A DNA stretch of 64,000 nt from Actinomadura sp. NBRC 104412 (GTDB taxonomy: Bacteria > Actinomycetota > Actinomycetes > Streptosporangiales > Streptosporangiaceae), in assembly GCF_030269515.1 (NCBI RefSeq), contig NZ_BSTM01000009.1, positions 186,001 through 250,000 of the forward strand, written 5' to 3'. Each line of letters starts with the position of its first letter. Position 1 is the first letter of the stretch. Under the pieces are notes generated by a model. The model was not told where the DNA came from, ran no database searches, and was given only the letters and a program-made list of their open reading frames with translations. Below are positions 15,868 to 24,242 of this stretch, one piece after another. A program made the position numbers and the translations under genes.

Positions 15868-18479
15868 GGGTTGTCGTCCTCCTCGGCTAGGGACGGTCCG
15901 GCGTCCGCCTGTCCTGATTCACTACGTCCGCGTTTCCAGCCGCGCTGCATGGAGGACATGATCGCCTTCATCTCCTCCGGGCTGCGCGGGCCGCTGCCGG
16001 GCGGTCCCGCGCTCGCGTCGTCGGCGTGGCCCGTTCCGCCGGTGCCACCGGTACCGGCGGTGCCACCGGTGTCGCGCCCCTCGGCCCGCGGGTCCGGCAC
16101 GGGGTGCTCGGCGGGCGCGGGCGCCGCGCGTCCCGCCGCCGCGAGATCCGCGTCCACCTTCTCCCGCAACTGCGGCGCCAGATGGGTCTGCTTGCGGCGG
16201 CGCGGCAGCTCTCCCGTGGTCAGGGGAGGCGGGGGCGGGGGCGGGGCCTGCTCACGCTCGGCGCGGGCGGGCTCGGGGACGTCGCGGTCTCCCGCGTCCC
16301 CTGGGCGGCTTTCGGACGGCTCGGGAGCGGACGGCTGGGAAGCGAGCTTGGGAGCGGACGGCTCGGGACTGGACGGCTCGGGACTGGGCGGTTGGGCCAC
16401 CAGCCGTACCGGCCCCGTCTGGTTCGGCGAGCCGCTGGCGAGTCCGCGCGCACCCGCGCGCTCGGGGACGGCGGCCATCTGCCCGGTCGTCCGCCGCGCC
16501 GGGCTCTCCTGCTCCGGTACGTCGGTGAGCAGCGACGCGGGGATCAGCGCGATCGCGGTCGTCCCCCCGTACGGCGACTGCCGCAGCGTGACGGTGATGC
16601 CGTGGCGGCGGGCGAGCCGCGCGACCACGAACAGGCCGAGCCGCGCGCTGTCGGCCGGGTCGAACTCGGGCGGATCGGCCAGGCGCTCGTTGGCGGCGGC
16701 CAGGTCCGTCTCGGGCATCCCGAGGCCGCGGTCCTCCACCTCGATGACCAGCCCGCTGGCCACCGCGTGCCCGCTGACCCGCACCGGCGACCGGGGCGGC
16801 GAGAACGTCGTGGCGTTCTCCACGATCTCGGCGAGCAGGTGAATGACGTCGGCCACCGCCGAGCCCACCAGCGCCTTCCTCGGCAGCGGCTGGACGCGGA
16901 CGCGCGCGTAGTCCTCGACCTCGGCCACCGCGCCGCGTACCACGTCCACCACCGGGACCGGATGCCGCCAGCCGCGCCCGGCGGACTTGCCCGCCAGGAT
17001 GACCAGGCCCTCGGCGTGCCGCCGCATGCGGGTGGCCAGGTGGTCGAGCCGGAACAGGTCCGACAGCTCGGCCGGGTCCTCGGTGCGGCGCTCCATGGCG
17101 TCCAGCAGGCTGAGCTGGCGGTGCAGCAGTGCCTGGTTGCGGCGGGCCAGGTTGACGAAGACCTCGCTGATGCCGTTGCGCGTCTCCAGCTCGCGCGCGG
17201 CGGCGACCAGCACGGCGTCGCGGGCCTTGGCGAACGACTCGGAGATCCGCCGGATCTCCCGGATCCGGTAGTCGTGATCGGGGACGTCGCCGCCCTCCAG
17301 CATCTCCGGATCGAGCGTGCCGCCCGTGCGGGCCCGCTCGGCGACCGCGGGGAGCGTCTTGGTGGTGAAGGCGCCGACGCCGTCCGCCAGCGTCCGGGAC
17401 TCGCGCAGCAGCCGCCGTGACACCCGCACCGCGATGACGGACGAGACGACGACCGCGACGAGTCCGAGGCCGCCGGACAGGGCCAGCCGCTGCACCACGG
17501 TGAAGGCGATGCCCTCGGCCTCCTCGGTGAGCGCGTCCAGGGCGTCGTTCTCGAACTGGAACAGGCGCTCGGTCACGATGTTGATCGAGGCGCGCCAAGC
17601 GGCGGCGTCCACCTGCGGCGCGGAATGCGCGCCCGCCCCGCCCCTCACCTGGCCGGGAGCACGGACGTCACGGTCGCGGCGCGGCTCGGCGGGGTCGGCG
17701 CCGCGGACCACCAGGTCCTCCAGGCGGCGCAGGACGACCGCCTCGGGGGACGCGAACAGCCGTTGCAGCCGTTCCCGCTCGGACGCCGGCAGGCCGGCCG
17801 CGTTGTCGGCGAACAGCATCCGCTGCGCGCCCACGAGCTGCGCGAACTGCGCGCGCTCCGCGGCAGTGAACCGTCCGCCCGGTGCCGCCCCGGAGAACAG
17901 CGCGTCCTCGCGGGCCAGGAACTCGCGGGCGCGGGCCAGCGCGACCAGGGTGGCGCCCTGCCGCGCGATCGCCCGGTCGGCGGGCGCGACCGTGCCGTAG
18001 ATGGCGAACGCCGAGTCGATCAGTCCCGAGTAGTCCCCGAGCACCCGAAGGCGGTCCGAGCTGCGCGCGTCCACGTCCCTGCGGATCTGCTCCAGGCTCT
18101 TGAGCCGGGCGACGAACGCGTCGATGCGCTCCACCACGGGCCGCTCGATCGCGCCGCGCAGCCTGCGGTCCCGGCTGTGCCGCTCGACGTCCGCGCGCGC
18201 CCGGTCGGTGGCGCGCCGCTGGGTGGCCAGCGCCGCGACGTCCGCGGGTCCGCCGCCGCCAAGCCTGCCGAGCGACAGCCTGCGCTCCTTCTGCAGCCCG
18301 TCGATCAGCCGTTGGGTGGGCAGCAGCGACTTCTCCTGGAACTGGTTGCTCTGCTGGAGCTGCCGCGCGTCGCCGTAGGTCAGGTGGGTGGCGAACGCCC
18401 ACAGCACCGCGAGGGAGAGCAGCGGCACCAGGATCAGCACGACGATCCAGGTACGGATCGAGGCGGAGCGCCGGTTCAT
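15864..18479 (-). CDS. cvnA: Conservon histidine-kinase-like sensor with nitrate-sensing domain, CvnA type (cvn1)
   Basis: From the ATG at 18479 the protein has 871 residues; a GTG at 18530 is possible, but family proteins begin with a sequence like MNRRSASIRTW just before the first helix. A membrane helix lies at about 9-33, an extracytoplasmic NIT-type helical sensor at about 45-310, a second helix near 335-357, then HAMP-like sequence, a helical region ARRNQALLHRQLSLLDAME (about 445) and an HATPase domain with EIVENATTFSPP (about 550) and DRGLGMP (about 585). The last 200 residues are Pro/Ser-rich with SPEPS-type repeats. No strong ribosome binding site is visible. It heads the cvnA-B-C-D operon. 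Confidence 0.92.
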   Translation of the reverse strand: MNRRSASIRTWIVVLILVPLLSLAVLWAFATHLTYGDARQLQQSNQFQEKSLLPTQRLIDGLQKERRLSLGRLGGGGPADVAALATQRRATDRARADVERHSRDRRLRGAIERPVVERIDAFVARLKSLEQIRRDVDARSSDRLRVLGDYSGLIDSAFAIYGTVAPADRAIARQGATLVALARAREFLAREDALFSGAAPGGRFTAAERAQFAQLVGAQRMLFADNAAGLPASERERLQRLFASPEAVVLRRLEDLVVRGADPAEPRRDRDVRAPGQVRGGAGAHSAPQVDAAAWRASINIVTERLFQFENDALDALTEEAEGIAFTVVQRLALSGGLGLVAVVVSSVIAVRVSRRLLRESRTLADGVGAFTTKTLPAVAERARTGGTLDPEMLEGGDVPDHDYRIREIRRISESFAKARDAVLVAAARELETRNGISEVFVNLARRNQALLHRQLSLLDAMERRTEDPAELSDLFRLDHLATRMRRHAEGLVILAGKSAGRGWRHPVPVVDVVRGAVAEVEDYARVRVQPLPRKALVGSAVADVIHLLAEIVENATTFSPPRSPVRVSGHAVASGLVIEVEDRGLGMPETDLAAANERLADPPEFDPADSARLGLFVVARLARRHGITVTLRQSPYGGTTAIALIPASLLTDVPEQESPARRTTGQMAAVPERAGARGLASGSPNQTGPVRLVAQPPSPEPSSPEPSAPKLASQPSAPEPSESRPGDAGDRDVPEPARAEREQAPPPPPPPLTTGELPRRRKQTHLAPQLREKVDADLAAAGRAAPAPAEHPVPDPRAEGRDTGGTAGTGGTGGTGHADDASAGPPGSGPRSPEEMKAIMSSMQRGWKRGRSESGQADAGPSLAEEDDNP
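16312..16390 (-). repeat. 15-bp tandem repeat in the cvnA1 Pro/Ser tail
   Basis: Units related to GGACGGCTCGGGACT recur about five times, with one shortened unit. They encode PSPEPS and PSAPEPS-type repeats in the disordered tail after the ATPase domain. Exact 15-bp periodicity would let copy number vary in frame. Confidence 0.6.
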
Positions 18480-18551
18480 CACGGCCGACAAACCCTGCGT
18501 CCGCCTGGGGCCTTGAGCTGCCGGAGGCACGACATGCCGGGGGAAACCTCT

Positions 18552-18559
18552 CGATATGT
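18552..18559. promoter_or_regulatory. CGATATGT motif upstream of cvnA1
   Basis: The reverse complement ACATATCG lies 73 bases upstream of the chosen cvnA1 start. The same 8-mer occurs upstream of cvnA2 and within the 12-mer beside the DUF4097-PadR operon. It supports a common regulator, but an 8-mer alone is weak. Confidence 0.3.
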
Positions 18560-18633
18560 AGGTGTAAAGGGGGACTGCCGGAGCCTACTACGGAGCGGCT
18601 TCCCGGCCTATGTCAACGGGCGGAACGCGCCGC

Positions 18634-19272
18634 TCAACGCGCCTCGCCCACGGCGCCGCCGGCCCCGGGATGTCCCGGATCCGCCCAGGCCAGCACGTGT
18701 TCGACGAGCCGGATCAGCACCTGCTTGGCCGACTCCTTGCTGCGGACGTCGCAGAGCACCACCGGGATCCCCGGATCGAGGTCCAGCGCGATCGCGATGT
18801 CCTGCGCGCGATGCGTGCGGACGCCGTCGAAACAGTTCACCGCCACCACGAACGGCGTCCCGCGCTGCTCGAAGTAGTCGATGGACGGGAAGCTGTCACG
18901 CAGCCGCCGGGTGTCCGCCAGCACCACCGCGCCCAGCGCGCCATAGGCGAGCTCGTCCCACATGAACCAGAAGCGCTCCTGGCCCGGGGTGCCGAAGAGG
19001 TAGAGCACCAGCCGCTCGGTGAGGGTGATGCGGCCGAAGTCCATCGCCACGGTGGTGGTGGACTTGCGGTCCACGCCCGCGACGTCGTCCACGCCGACGC
19101 CGCGGTCGGTCAGCTCCTCCTCGGTGACCAGCGGCCGGATCTCGCTGATCGACCCGACCATGGTGGTCTTGCCGGCCCCGAACCCGCCGGCGACCAGGAT
19201 CTTGGTGGTGACCAAGGGGCCCGAGGGGTCGGTGCCCCGCCGGGCCCACTGGTCAGCGCCGGCGGACACCAT
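18634..19272 (-). CDS. cvnD: Conservon GTPase, CvnD type (cvn2)
   Basis: The protein has 212 residues. P-loop GGFGAGKTT, TTTTVAMDFGRI-like switch region (STTTTVAMDFGRI), FGTPGQERFWFMWDE and VAVNCFDG are all present, as in the cvn1 copy. The start is 57 bases after the cvnB2 stop with no intervening cvnC, unlike cvn1. There is no strong ribosome binding site before the ATG; an internal GTG just before TTKILVAGG is an alternative start. The C-terminus is Gly/Pro-rich. Confidence 0.92.
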   Translation of the reverse strand: MVSAGADQWARRGTDPSGPLVTTKILVAGGFGAGKTTMVGSISEIRPLVTEEELTDRGVGVDDVAGVDRKSTTTVAMDFGRITLTERLVLYLFGTPGQERFWFMWDELAYGALGAVVLADTRRLRDSFPSIDYFEQRGTPFVVAVNCFDGVRTHRAQDIAIALDLDPGIPVVLCDVRSKESAKQVLIRLVEHVLAWADPGHPGAGGAVGEAR

Positions 19273-19328
19273 GGCGCACCGCCGCGGGCCGCCCCACGCG
19301 GGGGCTTGACACGCCGAGGCAGGACATC

Positions 19329-19748
19329 TCAGCCGCCGTCGAAGCCGGTGCCGGCGAACCGGGGGCTGGCCTGTAGGTGCTGTCCCACCCGCTTCACCAG
19401 GACGGCCATCTCGTAGGCGATCAGGCCCGCGTCGGCGTCCGCGCCGGCCAGCACCGCCAGGCAGGTGCCGTTCCCCGCGGCGGTGACGAACAGCAGCATG
19501 GTGTCCATCTCGATGATGGTCTGCCGCACGTTGCCGCCGCCGAAGTGCCGCCCGGCGCCGCGGGCCAGGCTCTGCACGCCGGCCGCCAGCGCGGACAGGT
19601 GCTCGGCGTCCTCGCGGCCCAGCTCCTGCGAGGCGGCGACGGCCAGCCCGTCACGCGAGAGGATCACCGCCTGCCGGACCGTCGGTACGCGCCCGGCGAA
19701 GTCGTTGAGCAGCCAGTTCAGTTCACCGGTCGCGGTGTTGTGCATCAT
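19329..19748 (-). CDS. cvnB: Conservon roadblock/LC7 protein, CvnB type (cvn2)
   Basis: The protein has 139 residues with one roadblock/LC7 domain: GELNWLLNDFAGRVPTV, AVILSRDGLAVAAS, HLSALAAGVQSLARG and LLFVTAAGNGTCLAVLAG. It starts 26 bases inside cvnA2. It should regulate the CvnD2 GTPase. The short N-terminus (MMHNTATGE) leaves the choice between the first two Met codons open. Confidence 0.94.
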   Translation of the reverse strand: MMHNTATGELNWLLNDFAGRVPTVRQAVILSRDGLAVAASQELGREDAEHLSALAAGVQSLARGAGRHFGGGNVRQTIIEMDTMLLFVTAAGNGTCLAVLAGADADAGLIAYEMAVLVKRVGQHLQASPRFAGTGFDGG

Positions 19749-22149
19749 CAGGTCTCTCCTCTTCCCCCGACTCCCCCGGATCCGACGCTCGTCCGCGCCG
19801 CCATCCTTGCTGTATCGACGCCATCATCGAACGGGCCTCCTCGGGCGACCGGACCATCCGTCCGGCCGGTCCGGGTCCGCCCGCCGGCGGTGGCGGCGTC
19901 CGGTCCTTTCCTCTCAGTTGCGGGGCCAGGCTCTGCCGGCGCCGCCGCCGGGGCAGCCCGGCATAGGTCTCCTCCGGCTCGGCCGCGGGCCCGTTCACCC
20001 GGTCCTCCCTCGGGGGAGGCGGGTCCGTCCCCGATCCGGTGTCGTCATCCGACCAAGGATTGCCCGCCGGCGCGGGGCTCGCAGGCGGAACGCCGCTTTC
20101 CTGTGCGTTCCAACCAAATCGGCGTAGTTTTCCCGCCGGTTCGGGAGCGGTCGCGGGGGCCGGCCCGAGCGCGCGTGCGGGCGCGGGACCGGCCGGCCCG
20201 GCGCCGTCCAGCGCCCAGGACCCGTCGCCGTCCATCAGCCCGGCCGGGACCATCAGCTCGTGTGGCAGCAGCACGATCGCGGTGGTGCCGCCGTACGGGG
20301 AGGGGCGCAGCGAGACACGGACGCCGTGCCGGTGGGCCAGGCGGGCCACCACGGCCAGGCCGAGCCGGTCGGTGTCGGCCAGATCCGGCTCCGGCGGCGC
20401 GGCCAGCCGGGCGTTGATCGCCTCCAGCTCGGCCGCGGGCATGCCGAGCCCGCGGTCCTCGATCTCGATCGCGAAGCCGCCGCCGACCCGGTCGGCCATC
20501 ACCCGGATCCCGGTGTTCGGCGGCGAGAACACCGCCGCGTTCTCCAGCAGCTCGGCCAGCAGATGGGTCAGGTCCGCCACGGCGGCGCCCACGACGCCGT
20601 CACGCGACGGCGTCAGCACCGACACCCGTTCGTAGTCCTCGATGCCCGCGACGGCGCCGCGCAGCACCTCCGCCACCGGGGCGGGGTCGCGGCGCGGCCG
20701 CGGCGGCACGGAACCGGACAGGATGATCAGGCTTTCCGCGTGCCGCCGCATCCGCGCGGTCAGGTGGTCCAGCCTGCGCAGCTCGTCCCGTTCCCCGGGC
20801 TCGGCGCGTCCCTCCAGGTCGCGCAGCATGGCGAGCTGGCGGTGCAACAGCGACTGGTTGCGGCGGGCGACGTCCAGCATGATCCGGCGGACGCCCGCGC
20901 GGGAGGACACCTGCCCGTCCGACGCGGCCAGCGCGCCCCGCCACACGGCGTCCAGCTCTTCCGCGACCTCCTGGACCTCTCTGGTACAAGCCGGAGGCGG
21001 CGGCACGTCCACCCCGGAGCCAAGGCCGGTCTCGGAGCCCGCTGGCTCGCCGCTCACCAGCCGGTCCAGCACGGCGGGCAGCCTGCGCCGGGCCAGGTCG
21101 CGCGCGGAGCCGCGCAACGCGGCCAGCTCGCGGTGCAGAGTGCGCCCGGTGTGAATCGCGAGCACGACCGAGGCGCCGACGGCGAGCAGGCCGAGACCGC
21201 CCACGAGCCCGAGACGGATCCAGAGCGCGTCGCCGCGAGCGGCCCGTTCTTCGGCGAGCTCCCGCGACGCCTGCCGGTGCCTGGACATGAGGGAGAGCAG
21301 CAGCGGCTGCGCTGTAGCGGTCCAACGCTGCGCGTCGACGCGCGCCTCGTCCTCCGTCGCGGCGGCGATCCCTTCCTCCACGTCGCGGAACTCGGCGAAC
21401 GCGGGCGCCGACAACAGCGGCGCGATCAGACGCCCGTGGACCGCGGCGGGCACCTGCGCCCGTTCCTCGTCCCACAGGCGCCGCTGCGCGTCCGCCAGCC
21501 CTGCGAACGCCCGCCGCTCCGCGGCGCTCAGCACGCCGTCGCCGCCCGCGGCGGCCACCAGCGCGCCCTCCCGTCCGATCAGGTCCATCGCCCGGTATCC
21601 GGCGACCAGGCCCGCCGACCAGCGCGCGAGCTCGCCGTCGCCCTCGGGCACCCAGGCACCGGACGCGGCGTACAACGCCTCCACCGGCACGCCGTAAGCA
21701 TCGACCGCGCCGGTGGCCTCCAGCCCGCGGGCGTCGATCGTGTAACGGGTGGCGGACAGGCGGTCGAGCTCGCGCAGCGCCGCCCGCAGCAACCCGGCGG
21801 CCCGGCCCTCGCCGTCCGCACCCTCCACGTCACCGGCCGCGCGGCGCCGGAACGTGGCCACCGCATCATCGGTACGGGCACGCGCCGCCGCCATCGCCTG
21901 ACGGGACGCGGGCGCAGGAGCCGCGAGGAACACCGCGGACGCGTGACGTTCGGCGGTCAGAGCCGCGACCGTGTCGTGCACGGCACCGCTCATCCGGGAC
22001 TCCGACCGCTCCGCCCGGCGGTGCTCCAGAGCATCTCCCGAGATGACGACGGTACCGAGACCCCACAGCAAGGCCAGCGTCAGCGAAGGGACGGCCGACA
22101 GCACGACGACCCGGAACCGGATCGAACGCGTTCGAGGACTCAATGTCAC
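19723..22149 (-). CDS. cvnA: Conservon histidine-kinase-like sensor, CvnA type (cvn2)
   Basis: From the GTG at 22149 the protein has 808 residues (TLSPRTRSIRFRVVVL... follows). The frame extends to 22329, but that part has no family resemblance and contains a candidate operator, so I reject it. A membrane helix at about 12-33, an extracytoplasmic helical sensor with NIT-like character to about 300, a second helix near 308-333, ARRNQSLLHRQLAML (about 430), and an HATPase domain with LLENAAVFSPP (about 540) and DRGLGMP (about 566). The C-terminal tail is Pro-rich and ends in SPEEARSMMASIQQGW, which also closes CvnA1 in similar form. Confidence 0.92.
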   Translation of the reverse strand: MTLSPRTRSIRFRVVVLSAVPSLTLALLWGLGTVVISGDALEHRRAERSESRMSGAVHDTVAALTAERHASAVFLAAPAPASRQAMAAARARTDDAVATFRRRAAGDVEGADGEGRAAGLLRAALRELDRLSATRYTIDARGLEATGAVDAYGVPVEALYAASGAWVPEGDGELARWSAGLVAGYRAMDLIGREGALVAAAGGDGVLSAAERRAFAGLADAQRRLWDEERAQVPAAVHGRLIAPLLSAPAFAEFRDVEEGIAAATEDEARVDAQRWTATAQPLLLSLMSRHRQASRELAEERAARGDALWIRLGLVGGLGLLAVGASVVLAIHTGRTLHRELAALRGSARDLARRRLPAVLDRLVSGEPAGSETGLGSGVDVPPPPACTREVQEVAEELDAVWRGALAASDGQVSSRAGVRRIMLDVARRNQSLLHRQLAMLRDLEGRAEPGERDELRRLDHLTARMRRHAESLIILSGSVPPRPRRDPAPVAEVLRGAVAGIEDYERVSVLTPSRDGVVGAAVADLTHLLAELLENAAVFSPPNTGIRVMADRVGGGFAIEIEDRGLGMPAAELEAINARLAAPPEPDLADTDRLGLAVVARLAHRHGVRVSLRPSPYGGTTAIVLLPHELMVPAGLMDGDGSWALDGAGPAGPAPARALGPAPATAPEPAGKLRRFGWNAQESGVPPASPAPAGNPWSDDDTGSGTDPPPPREDRVNGPAAEPEETYAGLPRRRRRQSLAPQLRGKDRTPPPPAGGPGPAGRMVRSPEEARSMMASIQQGWRRGRASDPGESGEEERPDDAQHRDR

Positions 22150-22244
22150 CTCGCGGATGGCCTCTGCTCCCGCGGACTCCCCCGGACTGCGTGCGGATGC
22201 CGCCCGATCATAGAGGTTCGCGCGTCCGCACCCGCAAGTTCTCC

Positions 22245-22252
22245 ACATATCG
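22245..22252. promoter_or_regulatory. ACATATCG motif upstream of cvnA2
   Basis: The 8-mer lies 96 bases upstream of the chosen cvnA2 start, in the sequence CCACATATCGGTG. The same 8-mer occurs upstream of cvnA1 and in the site before the DUF4097-PadR operon. It suggests joint regulation but is short. Confidence 0.3.
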
Positions 22253-22349
22253 GTGCGAAACCGTGCCCGCGCCGCCCGTCCAGGGTCTCCATCACATCCC
22301 ACTACGGGAACAAAGAGCCGGGGAATCACCCATGTGCCCGTTACGGCGT

Positions 22350-22355
22350 TACGAT
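22350..22355 (+). promoter_or_regulatory. -10 box, leaderless chelatase transcript
   Basis: TACGAT ends 7 bases before the GTG at 22363 and no ribosome binding site precedes that codon. This fits a leaderless mRNA. Confidence 0.4.
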
Positions 22356-22362
22356 TCCCGCC

Positions 22363-23205
22363 GTGAGTCCCGAAAGCCAGGCATCCCAGGCACTTCCGTC
22401 ACGGCGCCGCCGCGCACCCCGCGGCGGCCGACATCGTGGCGACGAATCCTTCCTGCTGCCCCCCGGCTCCCCCTCGCTCGTCCTCGCCGTCCCCGGATCG
22501 TCCCGCAGCGCCGGCGGCGTCCCCGAGGAACTGGCCAGGCTCGTCGAAATCGAGCACACCGGCCAGCCGACCCTCGTGGGCTACCTCGAAGGCGACGACA
22601 GGAACCTCGGCGCGGTCCTCGCCCAAGTGCAGCGGCAACGAGAGGACGAACCGGGGGCGGTGGTCGTGCCACTGGCCACCGGCCCCGACCCCGCCGCCGA
22701 AAACGCCATCCGCAAGATCGTGGCGGACGCGCCGGTCCCGGCCCTGCCCACCGAACCCCTCGGCCCCCACCCGCTGATCGCGGAAGCGCTCCACGACCGG
22801 CTGGCCGACGCGGGACTGGCCCGCGCCGACCGGATCCGGATGATGACCATGGTGACCGCCGCCGGCGGCATCATCGTCGTCGTCCCCGGCGACGCGTTCG
22901 CGGTCCGGCAGGCCGAGGTCACCGGCGTGCTGCTGGCCTCCAGGCTGGCCTCCCCCGTCTTCACCGCGCGGATCGACGACGGCCACGCCGTCCAGGCGGC
23001 GGCCGCCCAACTCCGCGCCTCGGGAGTACAGCGCCTCGCGGTGGCACCCCACCTGATCGGCCACGAACCCGACGCCAGGCACATCGCCGCAGCGGCAGCG
23101 GCGGCGGGCGCCGAGCACGCGGGGCCACTGGGCGCACACCCGGCACTGGCCAAGCTCGCCGCACTCCGGTACACGGAGACTTTGGCAAGCGCGCTGTCTA
23201 GCTAG
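22363..23205 (+). CDS. Sirohydrochlorin chelatase family protein (CbiX/SirB-like)
   Basis: From the GTG at 22363 the protein has 280 residues. Two CbiX-like half-domains are visible: LVLAVPGSSRSAGGVPEELARLVE near 35-60 with VVVPLATGPDPAAENAIRKIVAD, and HPLIAEALHDRL...IVVVPGDAFAVRQAEV in the second half. CbiX enzymes insert Co or Fe into sirohydrochlorin for cobalamin or siroheme. In canonical enzymes the first motif reads AHGS; here the equivalent is AVPGSS, so the usual metal-binding His is absent at that place. A His/Gly/Arg-rich N-terminal tail of about 30 residues precedes the domain. No siroheme or cobalamin gene lies nearby. The family is fairly clear, the activity is not. Confidence 0.75.
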   Translation: MSPESQASQALPSRRRRAPRGGRHRGDESFLLPPGSPSLVLAVPGSSRSAGGVPEELARLVEIEHTGQPTLVGYLEGDDRNLGAVLAQVQRQREDEPGAVVVPLATGPDPAAENAIRKIVADAPVPALPTEPLGPHPLIAEALHDRLADAGLARADRIRMMTMVTAAGGIIVVVPGDAFAVRQAEVTGVLLASRLASPVFTARIDDGHAVQAAAAQLRASGVQRLAVAPHLIGHEPDARHIAAAAAAAGAEHAGPLGAHPALAKLAALRYTETLASALSS

Positions 23206-23396
23206 GTGTGGGGGGCGTGTCATTGTGGGGGGGCGACCCCCCACACCCCCCGGTGCGGGGCCAGCGACCACCGCCGCTCGCCTTGACGGCTCGCGGCGGC
23301 GGCCACTGACCCCGGTCAGTGGCTCCGCCCCCGACACCCCCGGCAGGGGGCTCCGCTCCCTGCACCCCCGTTGGGGCTTCGCCCCTTGCCCCCCTT
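23206..23396. repeat. Intergenic multi-hairpin repeat, copy 1
   Basis: About 190 bases directly after the chelatase stop and 33 bases before the end of the convergent enoyl-CoA hydratase gene. It starts GGGGGGCGTGTCATTGTGGG and contains several nested palindromes. It matches, in inverted orientation and nearly base for base, the interval 36032-36228. It carries no open frame. Its position between convergent genes suggests a bidirectional terminator or a non-autonomous repeat. Confidence 0.85.
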
Positions 23397-23429
23397 TTGG
23401 GGGCTTTGGCTGCTCTTGGGGGTTTGTTA

Positions 23430-24224
23430 CTAGCGGTTTTTGAAGGTGGGGGGGCGCTTTTCCAGGGTCGCGGTCATGCCTTCGGCCAGGTCTTCGGTGA
23501 AGAAGGCCAGGGTCTGGACGCCGGTCTCCATGGCCAGGTGGCGTCGCAGGCCGGGGGCGTCCAGGGAGAGGTTCAGCAGTTCCTTGGTGCGGCGCAGGCC
23601 GTAGGGGGACTTGGCCAGGAGTTCGGTGGCCAGGGCCAGGGCGGTCTCCAGGTCCTTGCCCTCTTCGGCGACCTCGGTGATCAGGCCGAGGTCGCGGGCG
23701 CGGTCCAGGTCGAATCGCTCGGCCCGGTAGGAGATCTCGGCGGCGCGGGCCGGGCCGATCAGGCGCGGGAGCAGCCAGGAGAGGCCGCAGTCGCCCGCCG
23801 AGAGGCCCAGGTCGGTGAACGGCACCACGAAGCGGGTGGTGGGGTCGGCGACGCGCAGGTCGCAGGCCAGGGCCCAGGAGACGCCCATGCCGGCGACCGG
23901 GCCGTGCAGTGCGGCGATCACCGGTTGCGGGATCTCCCGGAGCCGGGCGGTGACCTCGGCGCCTCGGGAGACGTTGTGGTAAATGCGCTGGACCCGGCCC
24001 GTGCCGCCGTGGTCATCGTCGCCGCCCATCAGGTCCATGCCCGAGCAGAAGCCGCGGCCCTCGCCGGTGAGGATCACGACGTGCGTCGCGGTGTCCTTGG
24101 CCAGGTCGTTGAGGACGTCCAGCAGTTCCTCGTTGAGTTCGCCGGTGACGGCGTTCAGCCGCTCCGGGCGGGACAGGGTGAGGGTCACCACCCCGTCCCC
24201 CCGGTCGAGCTTGATCGTGTTCAA
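23430..24224 (-). CDS. Enoyl-CoA hydratase/isomerase family protein
   Basis: The protein has 264 residues with the crotonase fold: LNAVTGELNEELLDVL, ILTGEGRGFCSGMDL (first oxyanion-hole strand) and AALHGPVAGMGVSWALACDLRVA (second), followed by DLGLSAGDCGLSWLLPRLIG. One of the two acidic residues used by hydratases is not obvious (GDCGLSW stands where a Glu often is), so it could be an isomerase or a dehydratase of unusual CoA esters. It is 18 bases downstream of the SDR gene on the same strand, so the two probably form an operon in fatty-acid or related CoA-ester degradation. Confidence 0.9.
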   Translation of the reverse strand: MNTIKLDRGDGVVTLTLSRPERLNAVTGELNEELLDVLNDLAKDTATHVVILTGEGRGFCSGMDLMGGDDDHGGTGRVQRIYHNVSRGAEVTARLREIPQPVIAALHGPVAGMGVSWALACDLRVADPTTRFVVPFTDLGLSAGDCGLSWLLPRLIGPARAAEISYRAERFDLDRARDLGLITEVAEEGKDLETALALATELLAKSPYGLRRTKELLNLSLDAPGLRRHLAMETGVQTLAFFTEDLAEGMTATLEKRPPTFKNR

Positions 24225-24242
24225 GGAATCGTCCAGCCCCGG

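Noticed and set aside
22150..22329. Extended N-terminus of cvnA2
   Set aside because: The extra 60 residues have no family resemblance and would bury the shared ACATATCG site inside the gene.
23206..23396. Mobile element with transposase in the intergenic repeat
   Set aside because: No frame of useful length and no visible target duplication; only a non-autonomous repeat can be supported.
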